64,000 nt of DNA from Ornithodoros turicata (GCF_037126465.1 NC_088204.1:75825807-75889806); one strand, 5' to 3'. Positions 33,308-45,049 are shown, counted from the stretch's first letter. Translations and numbers: made by a program. The notes: a model not told the origin generated them from the sequence alone.

Positions 33308-34171
33308 CGGTTTCTAGCACGGTGTGGGTTTAACCCTTCTGTCGTTACCAGCAGACGCAAGGGACCGTGACAGACACATGGACAACAAAACTGGAGGGGA
33401 GGGCTAACGTTTTTTGTTTTTGTTTTTTCCTTTACGCTTGTATTAATGGAGAACTGAGGTCGGCCGATATTGGCCGGTCTTGGAAGGGCGGGTATTGCAA
33501 TACTCTTTCAGCTAATACATTTGTAGTGGAGAATATATATTGTATAGGATATGGGTAAATCTAACATGGCGCTTTCTGTTTCTGGCAAAAAACGTTCTGT
33601 TGAGTTGGTAAATTACGGACTGCAATTCAGAAAATTCGATTTCTGGCGACTGACAAGCTGATCAAAGAGCTCTTAAGTCGTGGCAAATCTCCCCCGAAGG
33701 CATATACCGTTGACCCCATAATTTTCGGACAAGCAGACTTTTAAACATTTTTTTTCTGACACATTCGTCGGAACACCCTGTAATATGGTTGTGCATGATA
33801 TTTGCATTTTTACACGGAGATTCGCGGCCACTGCAACGCACTGTGTCCGTCGTGTCGTCTTTCGTCATGGCTCTCTCGGCCTCACTATGCCCTCTTTGGT
33901 GTGAGCCACTCCCCAGTGCATTATTGTAACGGTAGACGGGCCTTCCATGCTTGCGGACTTCCTGGCTTTTCTTTTGTGGACACAGATGTGTTTTCGCGTG
34001 TAAAATGCCGAAGCAACCTGATGCCACTGTAGGAAGAAGCAAGAAGACCGAGCACGGCGCTGCAGAAGCAGCGCGTACGCTGTCTTTAGCATTGATTTTC
34101 CAGGCTTGTCAGCCTCTTCGTAAATGCTATGAAAGAGCGCTTCTTGCGGAAACGTGACACCAGTGGCGTCG

Positions 34172-34340
34172 TTAAAGTCACTGGATTGGTGAAAGTACCG
34201 ACATCTTCGCCGCCGCGACTTTGGACCAACAATGGCGGCCGTAGCATACCAACGCACGCAGCGGCCGCCATTGTTGCTCCAATGCCGAAGCGGGAAAGGA
34301 AAAGCATGACGTTACTTTCCCAATCCAGTGACTTTAGTCG
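34172..34340. repeat. Foldback palindrome with GGCGGCCG core
   Basis: TAAAGTCACTGGATTGG and its inverse CCAATCCAGTGACTTTA bound the segment. A second inner pair (CAATGGCGGCCG / CGGCCGCCATTG) lies near 34232-34276. MITE-like. Confidence 0.65.
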
Positions 34341-34748
34341 TCGTCGGAGCCTAATGCTGCTCGTGCTCTTGGTGATTGCATGCTTCTTGCATGCAATTTT
34401 TGAAGTTTTGAATTTTTCAAGTTTTGAATTATGATAACAGATACGAAATCAAGGCGGACTCACTTCTTAAGAAATCTATAGGGAATTTTTGTTCGCAGGG
34501 TTCTCGTAAGCCTCGCTAGATTTCTACACGAAACAGGTACAGGCGTGTTCCCCCCGAGTTTATCTAGGGAATGACACGTATTTTGGAAGCCCTGACGCAA
34601 TCCATTAATTTTTGGCTAATTAAAGTTCGTCGAAGTTTCAATACATGGGAGTCTATATGGGAGATGCAGCCAAAACGCTTCTCTCGACACGGCCGCCCGC
34701 GATATTTGGGCCTAAATGATGTCATTCCCTACAGTAACAGTCGGGGAA

Positions 34749-35243
34749 TACACCTTTTCCACAATGGCCTATGCGCATGACCTTGAGGCGCCGGAGAGGA
34801 TTATCTCCGTCTTCACTAGATGGCGCACTATGGGAACGACAGAGGTGGGGACCAGTGGGGAGACCGCACGAATGGCGCGAGCTTGTCGGCTCCACTCCGA
34901 ACCGGATTTGGGGGCTCAATCGCTTCACCATCGTTACGGTCGTTACAAGCTAACGAGTGGCGGGAAATTCAAAAAGGCGGGCGGGAAATTTAAAAAGGTG
35001 GGCACGTGATAAAACACGTGCACGGCGCTCTTCGCGCGATACGTAAAGGCCGTGGTATACGTCACGCGCAATGTGTCACGTGCCCACCTTTTTGAATTTC
35101 CCGCCACTCGTTTGCTTGTAACGACCGTAACGACGATGAAGCGATTAAGCCTTTGTGCTACCCACGTGGATTTGTTTTGACGTGCGCCGAGCGTGGTTCG
35201 TTGGAGAGCCGCGTTGGCACGACTCGTATGTGAAAAAGGTCCA
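34749..35243. mobile_element. TGGACCTTTTTCAC-ended MITE nested in the TTAA-type element
   Basis: Right end GTGAAAAAGGTCCA, left end a decayed TACACCTTTTCCAC. Sister copies at 39135-39365 and 39713-39978. The outer element's sister copy reads GGGAATTGATTGCAA across the site. A further palindromic element is nested inside at about 34913-35152. Confidence 0.85.
34913..35152. mobile_element. Innermost palindromic MITE (GGCTCAATCGCTTCA-ended)
   Basis: Long inverted arms (GGCTCAATCGCTTCACCATC .. GTTACGGTCGTTACAAGC.. GTGGCGGGAAATTC and inverse) close at TGAAGCGATTAAGCC. The sister element at 39713-39978 reads TTTGGTCCTTTGTGCTGG (reverse strand) across this site without it, so it is a third-level insertion. 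Confidence 0.82.
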
Positions 35244-35583
35244 TTGATTGCAATGAACAAATTTGACAAGCTTACTGCAGTTTTCCAGATCCCTGCGAAT
35301 GAAAATAATGACTTTGTCGTTTGCTATCATGTTCCGATATCATGTTTGCTATCATGTTCTGCTGGCGCCGGTTACATTACTTCCTTAAATCGCGGGAGGA
35401 AAGCAAAGGGAATAAAACCATTTCGCGATGGTGCAGCCAACTCGCTCCGGAAGCGAACGTTAACTAGACCGTATGAGTCCACCTTAACGTAGCGTGTATA
35501 ACGTAATTTGAAGTGAACTTGTTTTTGCATTTTAGTGCCCCTTTAAGTAAGATAACAATAACTTACGTTTCGTTTACTTTCAG

Positions 35584-36039
35584 GAAATCCCCATAATAGT
35601 GGCCGGAAACAAACTGGACCTCACCGAGGACCAGCGCCAGGTCAGCAAAGAAGATGTTGCCGAGTGGCTCTTTTGCGAACTTCCACGCCTCAGGGCGAAA
35701 CTAATCGAGTGCTCAGCGAAGGACAACATCAACATCCGCGACATATTCAGGACCTATCTTCAACTTGCCAGGATTCCCATGCCATGCGAACAGACGGGCG
35801 TCAAAAGGAGGTTGAGCGTCAGGGCCCCTCCGAAGTCAAGGCAGGCCACGAATCTACAGAGGGAATTCGGAGCCAGTTCCACGTCAGACCTGCATTCGTC
35901 ATCGTCCTCTATGCTAGATGGCGCCTGTAGTCAAAAGTCGAAGCCAAGAAGCCGGTCGCTAATACGGAGGACAAGCAAGAAGACGTCCAGGTTAAAAGAG
36001 CAAGGTGGCGCTGACGCAGATGATTGCACCGTGTCCTGA
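35584..36039 (+). CDS. RASD/Di-Ras-like Ras-family small GTPase, coding exon 3 of 3 (with stop)
   Basis: Last coding exon (151 codons plus TGA at 36037-36039, residues 114-264), after a TTTACTTTCAG acceptor. It holds guanine-specificity motifs NKLD (122-125) and ECSAK (155-159), then the final helix IRDIFRTYLQLARIP. A tail of about 85 residues follows: KRRLSVR, a Ser run (residues about 218-222) and a basic stretch rich in Arg/Lys/Ser (about 231-251). The last four residues, CTVS, form a CAAX box; Ser at X usually means farnesylation. RASD1 and Rhes likewise have long basic tails ending in CAAX, whereas typical Di-Ras tails are short, so the tail favours the RASD side. No frameshift or stop interrupts any exon, so the gene looks intact. 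Confidence 0.94.
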   Translation, partial: EIPIIVAGNKLDLTEDQRQVSKEDVAEWLFCELPRLRAKLIECSAKDNINIRDIFRTYLQLARIPMPCEQTGVKRRLSVRAPPKSRQATNLQREFGASSTSDLHSSSSSMLDGACSQKSKPRSRSLIRRTSKKTSRLKEQGGADADDCTVS

Positions 36040-38120
36040 TTGGGTGGCATACATTTAAATTTTTTCAATTTATTCTGGGATTTCTTCTGGTTTGTAATAT
36101 AAGGTGGCACTGGGGGTATATGGGACTCGAAGTATGTCAGTGACTCGACTCTCAATGCAGGATATCCACGCAGTACGGTTGGTGTGACGTGTCGCATGGG
36201 ATTGATTTGGTCTTTAGTTCGGCCGCTGACATAAAATAGAAGACAGTGTAGCGCAGCTATTGTCACGAAGATTTTGCTGATAAGAGAACTAAGGAAGCAT
36301 GACATTGTCAATGTCGGTTGAGTGACATCAGCATTGCCATCCGTTCCCAACCATCCGAGTTTTGGGATGGACGAATCAAGCGAGAAGAGTGACCTTGCCA
36401 GAATTCTGGCGTTTGTTGTCCGAATGATATTCGAAACGTGCGTTATGACCACGTGATAATCTACTGCGTTGAACGATTACAGCCTTCAGTGCGCACAGCT
36501 CCACCTGGAGGAAGAGTCGCATAAACGTCCATTCCTGTACAGATGGTTTCGCACCCTCTTTGGGATTCCTTCTTTCACACGAAGGAAGGGCAGTGCGCAT
36601 GCATGGTTTCACGTAAATGTAGTGATGTTACATGTTTTTGTGGAGAGCGAGTCCAATGGTCGTCGTTATGGTATCGACAAAGTGTTGATTCACAGTGTGT
36701 TTTATATTTCTAGTCTTAGCACATATCAATTTAGAATGCATTTCAATTGAAAGTGTCGTTGGTGTTGTTGTGAGAGGGACGTGATGTTTGTACTGGACCC
36801 GTGTTACGGTTGGTTGTTGGGAACATTAGGATAGCATCTCTCTCAATTCGTCATGTGTTGAATTCAGTGTCGTTGCTTGGCGACGACGAGAAGCTGGCAT
36901 GCTATGTACCTTTTAGTTGAAGACGAACTTGGCGATGAAGCCGTTTACCAAATTGTGTCCCTAGTGTGTGCTCACATTGTACAAGAAATACTGCGCGCAC
37001 ATCGCTCAAGCGCCTTTCTTTCTTCTTCTTTTTCTCTTCTTCTTTTTTTCTTCTTCTTTTTTCTTCTTCTTTTTTCTTCTTCTTTTTCTTCCTCGCACGT
37101 TTAGGGACGTACAGCAGCAGCACATACTTCACCTTTGTTCATTTTGACATGACATTTCGTGCACCATGCTCGCCTCCGCTTCATTCAAGACATTAGCAAT
37201 AGTACATTGACACTAGAGCTTCTCAACAGTAATATATCCATGCGTATAACACTTTGGAACAAAGATATTCGAGAGGTTTTAGCAGATTGGTAGATGTTCA
37301 CAGTACAGGTGACATCATGTCGCTAAGCTTGGATTTGATAACTTCCTTTGTCATATCGTTTTCGTAGAGCTCTTCCGATGTACTAATCGCTATTGTTGGC
37401 GCACCGTTAGTTCCGGATCCAAGATATGTAGATAACGCTTCTAAAGTCAAACGAATATGTTCATTTGTAGCACCAGTTCTTTAGCCTCAAGGACTGTGGA
37501 ATCACAGAAGACAAAGAGAGCGTTAAGTGGCGGCTCTAACCAACGCGGGCCGGTGTGTTCTGTCCCTCGTACTCTGGTGCCTCTACTAAACGGTCTTTCA
37601 GAACCACGAGCGCGATACGCGCCTCGGCAGAGTTTGCAAGGCAGCTCATTGGTCTCCCGTTCCTCCAAACGTCAAGAAGCAGGAGCAGAACTTAGCGCGC
37701 TCCGACTTGCTAGCTGGAGCGTGAGAGTTCACCAAGAGCACCACGCTCCGGTAAAGGAGTGACACCGTTTAGTAAAAAGGAGCAGCTCCCTGCCTTCTGG
37801 AGCCACTACTTAACGCGCACATCATGTCGGCTTGTCTCGAAAACATCACAGTATCAACGATGGAAGATGAAAGATTGAATCCTTTCTATGTTGTTCCAGC
37901 CTCAGAACATCAGTTCTGTCATGATCACACTATCACTTCGGACATTTTTCACAGTTTGTTGTGGCCGTTAAATCGCATTAGAAAGCAATGACTTGCGATA
38001 ACAGAGTGACTCAACCACTTTCCCTGCTTGTGGCATATGACTTGCTTGGTTGCACTGCTATCACGTGTTATTTCCTCGTCTGCTACATTTCTATTGGTGC
38101 AAATCTTCTGGTTCCCCACA
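36040..38120. other. 3' flank of the GTPase gene; no further gene seen
   Basis: The start of this stretch must include the 3'UTR, but I did not find an AATAAA signal I would commit to. It contains a pyrimidine-rich (TTC/TTCTT)n tract at about 37016-37093. Short open frames here (for example 36469-36750) show no domain or codon pattern I recognise. Confidence 0.5.
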
Positions 38121-38124
38121 GCAT

Positions 38125-38268
38125 GAGGTCTTAAGGCATTCTGGGACGTTTGGGGTAGCCCAGGGCCCTAGGGTAACCCTATCCACTGGGGTAACTCTGG
38201 GCACTGGGCCTAGGGCTACCCCAGGGCCTAGGGTTACTTCAAACGTCCCGTAATACCAAAAGACCTCA
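38125..38268. repeat. Inverted-repeat element GAGGTCTT..GGGACGTTT
   Basis: GAGGTCTTAAGGCATTCTGG..GGGCCCTAGGG pairs with CCTAGGGTTACTTCAAACGT..AGACCTC (arms about 48 bases). The loop is rich in GGGTAAC/GGGCCTAGGG. Confidence 0.65.
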
Positions 38269-38319
38269 GGCTCTCGGGTAATCCCAGGAGCAAACTTTCA
38301 ATAGGGTCTTGAACATTTA

Positions 38320-38470
38320 CACACAGAACACTTTAGGGTAACCACATGGTGTCTTAGGTTAGCCACAGGACGTCTTGAAGTAACCCTATGGCGTCTTGGG
38401 GCAACCCTAGGACGTGTTGGGGTAACCTTAGGAGTGGCTGGGGTTGCCCCAGCAGAACCGCAGGATTTCT
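38320..38470 (+). repeat. 21-bp minisatellite (GGTAACCCTAGGACGTCTTG-like)
   Basis: About six degenerate units of about 21 bases, consensus near GGTAACCCTAGGACGTCTTGG, directly downstream of the inverted-repeat element at 38125-38268, which uses the same GGGTAACC motif. Confidence 0.7.
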
Positions 38471-38479
38471 GAGGTCGCC

Positions 38480-39130
38480 TTAAGATTCTCCGATGTTACC
38501 TCAGACCTTTTTGCATTAGTTTCAGACCTTTAACAGCTTCAAGGATACTTTAACAGCAACAAAGACACTTTAGCATCTCCAAAAACAGCATCGCAAACCC
38601 CCGCATAGCTACCTGGCATTTTGCTTCCTGCACCGTGTGTCCGAGGTTTCTCGCGTACGTTAAGGGGACTGTCGCATCCGCCTCTGTCGTTTCCGGAACT
38701 ATAGCGCCGTTTCAGCCCTCGTTCACCACCGACAACAACGCCGCAAATCGGACGCGAATTAGTGTAGTGGTTCCTGTATAATTTGATGCGATTAACGGCA
38801 AGCGCAGAAACCGGATCTTGAGAATATGCCGGAATTCCCTCTCTGAGAATCGAAGTAAACCGTCACTCGGACAAGGCCAATCAGGGAGCGCGGTTTCGCG
38901 CTGACAAGTTCAATCGGAGAGCGGCCGGAGGGCGCGTTGGACGACGTTCTGCAGGTCACGGAGATTCTGTGATGGGCTTGTGGAATCTTGTTACTGGTTG
39001 GCGTCGGACGTTTTCGTACAGCCAGGATTAACACCGTGGTCCACGCGACATGGTCGCTTCAGAACTCACACTGGTATGCGAAAGGCGGAGTAGTTACCGA
39101 GGACTTTTCGCTAGGTACATTGCAGTGGCA
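38480..39130. other. GC-rich non-coding gap
   Basis: No recognised element or gene. Confidence 0.3.
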
Positions 39131-39134
39131 AACA

Positions 39135-39365
39135 GAATGGACCTTTTTCAATGGACCTTCTTCGTATCCTAGCGGCTGTCCAGCGAAACACGATCGGCGC
39201 GCGCGCCAAAGCACAGCTTTGCAAAGCACAGTAGCGTAAGTATCGAGGGACCATACGGCCTTCGCCATATTGGCGCCATCTATTGAATATGTAGGGGAAC
39301 CTTTTCTGGCGCCGCCTGGGTCGCAGAGCATGCGCAGAAGCGTGGTGAAAAAGCTGTATTAGACG
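39135..39365. mobile_element. TGGACCTTTTTCA-ended MITE (degenerate copy)
   Basis: Left AATGGACCTTTTTCAATGG, internal TATTGGCGCCATCTATTGAA and CTGGCGCCGCCTGGGTCGC, GCATGCGCAGAAGC; right end decayed (GTGGTGAAAAAGCTGTATTA). Same layout as 39713-39978. Confidence 0.65.
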
Positions 39366-39712
39366 CGTTCGGAGACAGTCGGCTGCGCTGCGCTCCCATT
39401 CGTGTGCTTAGTTTACATCATCGTGATGGCACTGTCGCTGGGGCTTCCTTAGCTGAAGAAGGTGGTGCGAATCTTTAAATCTCGTTTATTTAATATGTAA
39501 GCTATTTTCGGAAGATATACCTGGCTAAGTAGACCGTGAAGAGGCGCAGGAACATTGCCGTACATCGGTCCCAGACACACGTTTCCGGATGCGATGGTCC
39601 CTTTAAGAGTACGGTCGTAGCACACGGCACGTTGCAGCATGTCACCATACACATAAAGGCTTACTCACCTCACCTTCAAACATCATGGCTTCTCATTGAG
39701 CTGCAAGTTTAA

Positions 39713-39978
39713 TGGACCGTTTTCACGTACGCGTCGCATCCTAGCGGTTCCCCAGTGAACCACGCTCGGATCGCGTCAAAACAAATCCACGTGGCCAGCA
39801 CAAAGGACCAAAACCGGTCCCGAGAGCGACCGACGAGCTCGCGCGGTTCGTGCGGTGTCCCCACTGGTCCCCACTTCTTTCGTCCCCATACTGCGCCATC
39901 TAATGAAGACGGAGGTAACCCTCTCCGGCGCCTCCAAAGGTCATGCGCATGCGCATAAGCCGTTGTGAAAAAGGTCCA
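39713..39978. mobile_element. TTAA-flanked MITE, TGGACC-ended (266 bp, intact)
   Basis: TGGACCGTTTTCAC..GTGAAAAAGGTCCA with TTAA on both sides (39709-39712, 39979-39982). Contains ACTGCGCCATCTAATGAAGA and GGCGCCTCCAAAGGTCATGC. This clean copy defines the ends and the TTAA target for the family. Confidence 0.88.
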
Positions 39979-39989
39979 TTAAGACAGCA

Positions 39990-41800
39990 GGAAAATCAGT
40001 CTGGGCATGGCCCATTCTGCATGCGTTCTACGCGTAAATAAAAGAGGTTTTATGTATTTTTTTATTTTGCGAAATGTTTTTTTTTTTTCGTGATATTAAA
40101 AGAAAACCGTTCTGCATGTAAGTGTGGAAATTTAGGCCTGTTTATTTCTGCAGTCATATACGTACATACATGACAGGTACAAAACCACGGTAGCCCGTCC
40201 CTTTCGCACTTCTTTCCCTTCGTTTTTTCCTGCGACGTACGATACCCGCTTTCCAATGCTCCGTTATTCTTTATAGTTACAATATGGAAATCGCAGGATG
40301 TGCTCCCTCCTCTTTCTTCAGGCTCCAACACTAGTCCTAGCGCCTGAGCGACTTTTAAGGTCTAGATGACGACTCAGTCTGTACCGGAGTCATATATTCA
40401 CATACCGTGCTACTTCCGCGGGACCAGCACCGGTATCCGGCGCGCAACGACCTGTAAATGGGCGACTTTGTCGGTACGGTTGCTCTGTAGAAACTTTGAT
40501 GTAATATACATATTTGTGCACAATTTATCGGTACGTGTATACAACAGGGTTATAAATATATATATATATATATATATATCTGAAGGTCAGAGTGTCATAT
40601 CAGCAGGGTTCGCAGCACGTGCTGCAGTTGTTGCTGTCGGGAGCATATCATTGTAGCGGCTTGGGCTGTACAGGATAGAAGTTCATATATTGCTGCATTT
40701 TCATTAACATTCATGAGATATGAGAATATCTTCATATCGAGTGAGGGATCATGTGTTAGTGACATTGTTACCATAGTGAAAGGCAGATAGAAGTCTTATT
40801 TCCTATCATTCATTCTGTATCATCGTTTTCGTTGTTTGCTGACATTAACATTTAGGCTCTCAATTCTTTTCTATACCATGAATATCATTGGTGAGCTGGC
40901 GATGTTTTTGATAATAGAACGTTTATTCGACTTCAGTTAATGTGTTCGGTTCATGATGAACATTTATTATTTCGATTTTCTTAATGCTTGTACCTGACGT
41001 TTTTTTAGCCGTTAATTCGACGTTAATACGTGCACTGGACATTTTTGGTTATGAAATGCTAATTCGAGTTCTGTTAATGAGCTCACTCGATGATAGTCGC
41101 AGAACGTGATTTATAAAAGCACAGCAGACGCGCAGACGCAACGTGACGCACAGCAGAACGATGATTTATAAAACATGTGCTGAGAATGCACATTCTGTTA
41201 ACAAAGTGCAACTGCTCTTTTTATTCATGGGATGTTAACTAGAACTTGTTAGTGCGTTATTTGATGTTTGGTGGTGAATATTAATTGGAGTTCTGCTGAT
41301 GTGCAGAATCTGCTGCTCCGGTTTCTTTTGTGTTCGCTAAGATTTTAGTCAGTAACCGACACGAGTGCCCTTTCATCTGGGAGATTCTTTTTTGGTTTGT
41401 TGTTCTTTCCTGCATAACAAGTGTGGCCGAAAATTCGAGCTTCCACGAGTTTACATATCGAAATGTCGTTTTCAAATTATTTACGCACCAGCACTAAACT
41501 GTCATTTCGTTTTATTGTTGTCCGATTATCGACATACGGCTTCTTTCGTAATTGTTGAACATTGCGCAGTGAGTTAACAATTGTTTTGACATTTTCAATG
41601 TTTTAATTTGGTGAGTTTTACAAGGTGCTATCGGAAATTTTCCGGACTTCTTTAAATGAAATACGTTAGGCTCGGTTTATTGAGTCTCGATAACCTTTGC
41701 GACTTCCGGTTGCAAGTTTCAAACGCTTCCTAAGAACATTTCCGCTCTAGCACGGGAAACATGGCTTTTTTGAGAATAAACGTAAGTCCATATTTTTATT
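39990..41800. other. AT-rich gap without gene
   Basis: Contains a (TA)n run at about 40554-40580. No open frame with a recognisable domain. The stretch 41080-41200 repeats CACAGCAGA(C/A)G and GATTTATAAAA(G/C)A twice. Confidence 0.35.
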
Positions 41801-41809
41801 TTTATTTTT

Positions 41810-42738
41810 CAGGTGCCCATGAACACCCAAAGGGCCTCCCTAAAGGTGCACCATACAAACAATCAGCAGTACAGAATTTATAATGGACGATAAATTTAAA
41901 ACACAACATAGTTACATAGCGATAGAACAAAATGATTGACACCGACAAAAGACAAACTATGAAGTTAGTAAAGCGTCAGCTGGCTTAGCTGAGGACCTGC
42001 CATCGAAGTTGGTGTACGACACCAAATGAGTCAGCATTGAAAAGATCAAAAACCCTCGAATGAGAATTATACAAAATATGGAGCCTCAAAGTAGGCGATT
42101 TCTCGTAACTACTACCAGAGAGATAACCGAATTAATAGGGATAACAAGCGATTTGTAGAGAACAAGCGGACAAGAGGGACTTTTAAAACTTCTAGACAAC
42201 CTTATAATTTCTTCATTAACCGAGTAGGCCTTTTTGACGATCACACGCGACTGGAAGATTAAATGTAATAAGTCTGCTATCTAGGATCACACCAAGATCC
42301 CGGGCTGAAAACACACGATGTAACACGTACTACTTGGTCAATGTAGTATGTGAACACCATGGGTGACGTCTCGTTCTTTTTTTTTTTTTTGTGAAGGTTA
42401 ACACCTTTGTTTCGAACAAGTTCAGTGTTGGGCCGTTATCCTCACACCATAAAACGCGGCTCATATCTCCCTGCAGGGGGGTTCAGTCTGCAAATGCAGT
42501 GATCGAAATAGTTTAATATCGTCAGCGAACTGTAGCAGTTGAGAATGCTTTATTACAGAACTCGCGGTATCGTTCACATAGACGTTGAATTGGAAAGGTC
42601 CCAGAATGGAGCCTTGAAGCACCCCAGAAACAGCTGTATAGACATTAGAACGCCATTCGGTTAAGAAGCTCAGAAACCAAGAACGAAATTGATCCCATAG
42701 ACCGTAGCACCCGAACCTAGATATTAAGTAGTATCTGC
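41810..42738 (-). pseudogene. LINE reverse transcriptase fragment (CR1/Jockey-like), degenerate
   Basis: Minus-strand reading from about 42700 gives SWFLSFLTEWRSNVYTAVSG, then GVLQGSILGPFQFNVYVND and LLQFADDIKLFRSL: the QGS-LGP and FADD motifs of the reverse transcriptase palm (FADD at about 42515-42530). Further on come a LNLFETKVLTFT-like strand and RDLGVILDSRL. Stops and shifts accumulate toward 41810, where an A/T-rich 3' end begins. The 5' half of the element is missing. Confidence 0.85.
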
Positions 42739-42763
42739 TTGGCGTCCGAAACTAACATGAGCT

Positions 42764-42820
42764 GCAGTACAACCAGGTTTCAGGTACAAATACAGAGGCC
42801 GCAGTACAACCAGGTTTCAG
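42764..42820 (+). repeat. 20-bp direct repeat GCAGTACAACCAGGTTTCAG x2
   Basis: Exact copies at 42764-42783 and 42801-42820, 37 bases apart, at the junction with the LINE fragment. Confidence 0.8.
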
Positions 42821-44528
42821 TCGATGTTGTCGGGTGCTGTGCATGGTGCGTTGCCGCTCGGTTTGCCTGTCCTTGCCTACGGAAGAAGCCACGACTTGGT
42901 TTCTTCTTCGGAAATGGCCAAACTTGGCCACTTCCGAAAAATGTCGCTCGAAATATCGTATACGGCTGTTGCAGCAAAGTTTGCACAGCGCCATTTCGGG
43001 CCCAAGCGGCCACGGACCCAAACGCTAGGGCGTTTTATAGCGGGTTCTGCGTGGTGTGTCAAGCGGTTTGCGTTACGGAAAGCTACAGAATCTCTGGGAA
43101 ATCTACAGAGAAAGCGGTGCATCTTGCCAAGTGCGCACAAGTCGAACAACCATGTATTTGAAAGGGCCGCGTCGTCTGCTAAACTACTGCGTGTTGCATA
43201 TTTTGGGGTGCTGACGTTTCTGCTCGCTCGCCCGCGCCACCTGACCCGCGGAAACAGGTCTAATAGGCCTAGAGCGCCGTTACAGGGCTGGCGGATCATT
43301 ACGAGAGTCTCGATAGCTAACATTCTGAGTTTGACACAAAACGTGATGCGCTGATGATTGTCAGCCATCACGGAGTATCGGAACAACATCTGCTATTCGC
43401 TTGCTGCACCTTCACCCACGCCACCAGCCATCGTAATCAAGCAGCGTATTTCGTTACACTCAGGTGGTGGGCTCTAATTGGCCGCACAAAAGTCGCCGTA
43501 CAGTCCGGAAGATTCCCGATAGCACATTGTACTCATAACGGCGTGCTATTGTACATCAGTGCCTATAGATTGTCTTAGTGTTTGCCATCTTCTAATTAGC
43601 GTTGGTTAGTGTTCATTATTTATCCTGTTAATTCCGTGAAAAGCCAGAGGTTTACATAAGACTACATTAACCGTTACGTTACTGTACTGTACTGTATTGT
43701 ACTTTACCAATTTCTATTTCGGTAAAGTAGCGTAGTAATTAGGTTAGACGCGTCAGATTGTTAAACGCATGTACAGGTCATGGTTACTTCCAAAAGCTCA
43801 GTTCATTGCACAGAATGCGTACATGCGCTGTTACCTTAGGATATATCGCATTGTACCTTGTACATATCTCAACGGGAGAATGCATTGGTTTTTTGAGGAC
43901 ATCTCGAGCATTTATTTTTCGAATATAGCGTATAGCGTTTTGAACTGTCCAAATATATCATCTGAGTGTCTTTCAGCTCTTTCACATTTTACGTCTTGTA
44001 GCGTGAGTATGCTGTTGAAATAAAATCAAACATCGAATTAACATTGACTGCTGCGTGTCTTTGTGTAATTGCTGGCAGGCAACAGGGTACAGGATAGCAC
44101 CTGTGGTGGGCTCTGCACAGGAACAGTTCTCAAGGCACCCACGTGGTCTCCATAAGGATATATTTTTCATTCCCTCGTTGTACTTGACCGGGTTCGTGTG
44201 CTGCATCCCGGAACCGCGATATAAAAGGTTAGTGATCGAACATGAGGATGTCGATACGGTGCCCCCCGCTTAGCGTACCGAAAACTTTCGCGGACTCCTA
44301 CAGGCCCCGATACGGGGTGTCTTTTTTTTAAGCGCTACACATTTCTTTATAAAAACAGCTATGAGGACAGCAGAGATACCGTTTTTGCGGATGAGTTATA
44401 CGGCCAAGCGATCATTCTGTCGTAAAGAGCAACTTCTAGACGACTTTACCTAAAATTCGTAACTTTTTAATTAGATGTTTTCCAGGAAATGCGGGATGGC
44501 AGAATTGAAGCCAACCAATATATATATA
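42821..44528. other. Unassigned region with overlapping open frames on both strands
   Basis: 42824-43354 (+, 176 codons) and 42877-43389 (-, 170 codons) overlap almost completely in GC-rich sequence, which often happens by chance; neither shows a known motif. A small + frame at 44055-44273 follows an acceptor-like TTGCTGGCAG but matches nothing I know. Confidence 0.3.
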
Positions 44529-44532
44529 TATA

Positions 44533-44640
44533 CAGTCAACCCTCGATTTATGAATTCCCTCGTTTTATGAACACGAGCACGGGGAACCAAACTTTTTCCA
44601 TTAATTTTTCCCTCGTTTTATGAACCTCGATATTCGAATA
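44533..44640 (+). mobile_element. Pogo/Tigger-like terminus (CAGTCAACCCTCGATTTATG)
   Basis: TA followed by CAGTCAACCCTCGATTTATG and repeated CCCTCG(T/A)TTTATGAA blocks, as seen at the ends of pogo/Tigger-type elements. No matching right end; a solo or truncated element. Confidence 0.5.
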
Positions 44641-45049
44641 ATGAATGGAATTTCTGGGAACCAACTAGGAGCTGCCCAGCGTTTTTGCCCTCAATTTATG
44701 AACGGATCGTTCCGAGGTCAACAGAAACCTTCAAAGGGATAATTCCGTGGTCTTATGAGTGACGCCCGAACGGAGGAAACGTTTTCCAGGTATTGCACCC
44801 TCGGTTCTTAACCCCTCAAAATCCGAACAACAAACGGGTTTTCCGGGGTCGCACAAGGTGCGATAAAGTGTTCCTGACCTCAGTTGATGAATAAGGTGGT
44901 CGCTGTCATCCGGAGATTAATAAACGGAGGTTAAAAATCCCGGAGGAAATCCGAGACCAGTCCAGTGCGAATGTGGTGACATCTCTTATTTCCAAGTTTG
45001 ACACAGCGGAAGGCATGGTCCAAAGCCAGTCGGAAGTTCCAGGAGTTGC

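Larger units (their letters stand above)
34453..35483. mobile_element. TTAA-type element, GGCGGACTCA-ended (copy 2), carrying two nested elements
   Basis: Same ends and body as 26935-27409 (GGCGGACTCACTTCTTAAGA ... TGAGTCCACC), with TTAA on the right (35484-35487) and a decayed TCAA on the left. The body is split at 34749-35243 by a second TTAA-type MITE. It ends 100 bp before exon 3 of the GTPase. Confidence 0.88.
31427..35583 (+). other. Intron 2 of the GTPase gene (4,157 bp)
   Basis: GTAAGA donor and TTTCAG acceptor, phase 0. It contains a (TTC)n run, a long CCAATATTGG-type element, a palindrome at 34172-34340 and a three-deep nest of inverted-repeat elements directly before exon 3. I see nothing coding in 31440-32180 or 33310-34170. 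Confidence 0.88.

Noticed and set aside
42824..43389. Overlapping open frames of 176 (+) and 170 (-) codons as a candidate gene
   Set aside because: They mirror each other in GC-rich sequence, carry no motif I recognise, and lie beside a LINE fragment and a duplicated 20-mer. Chance or repeat-derived openness is more likely.
44055..44273. Small exon of an unknown gene after an acceptor-like site
   Set aside because: No partner exon, no known motif, and an isolated 72-codon frame is expected by chance.
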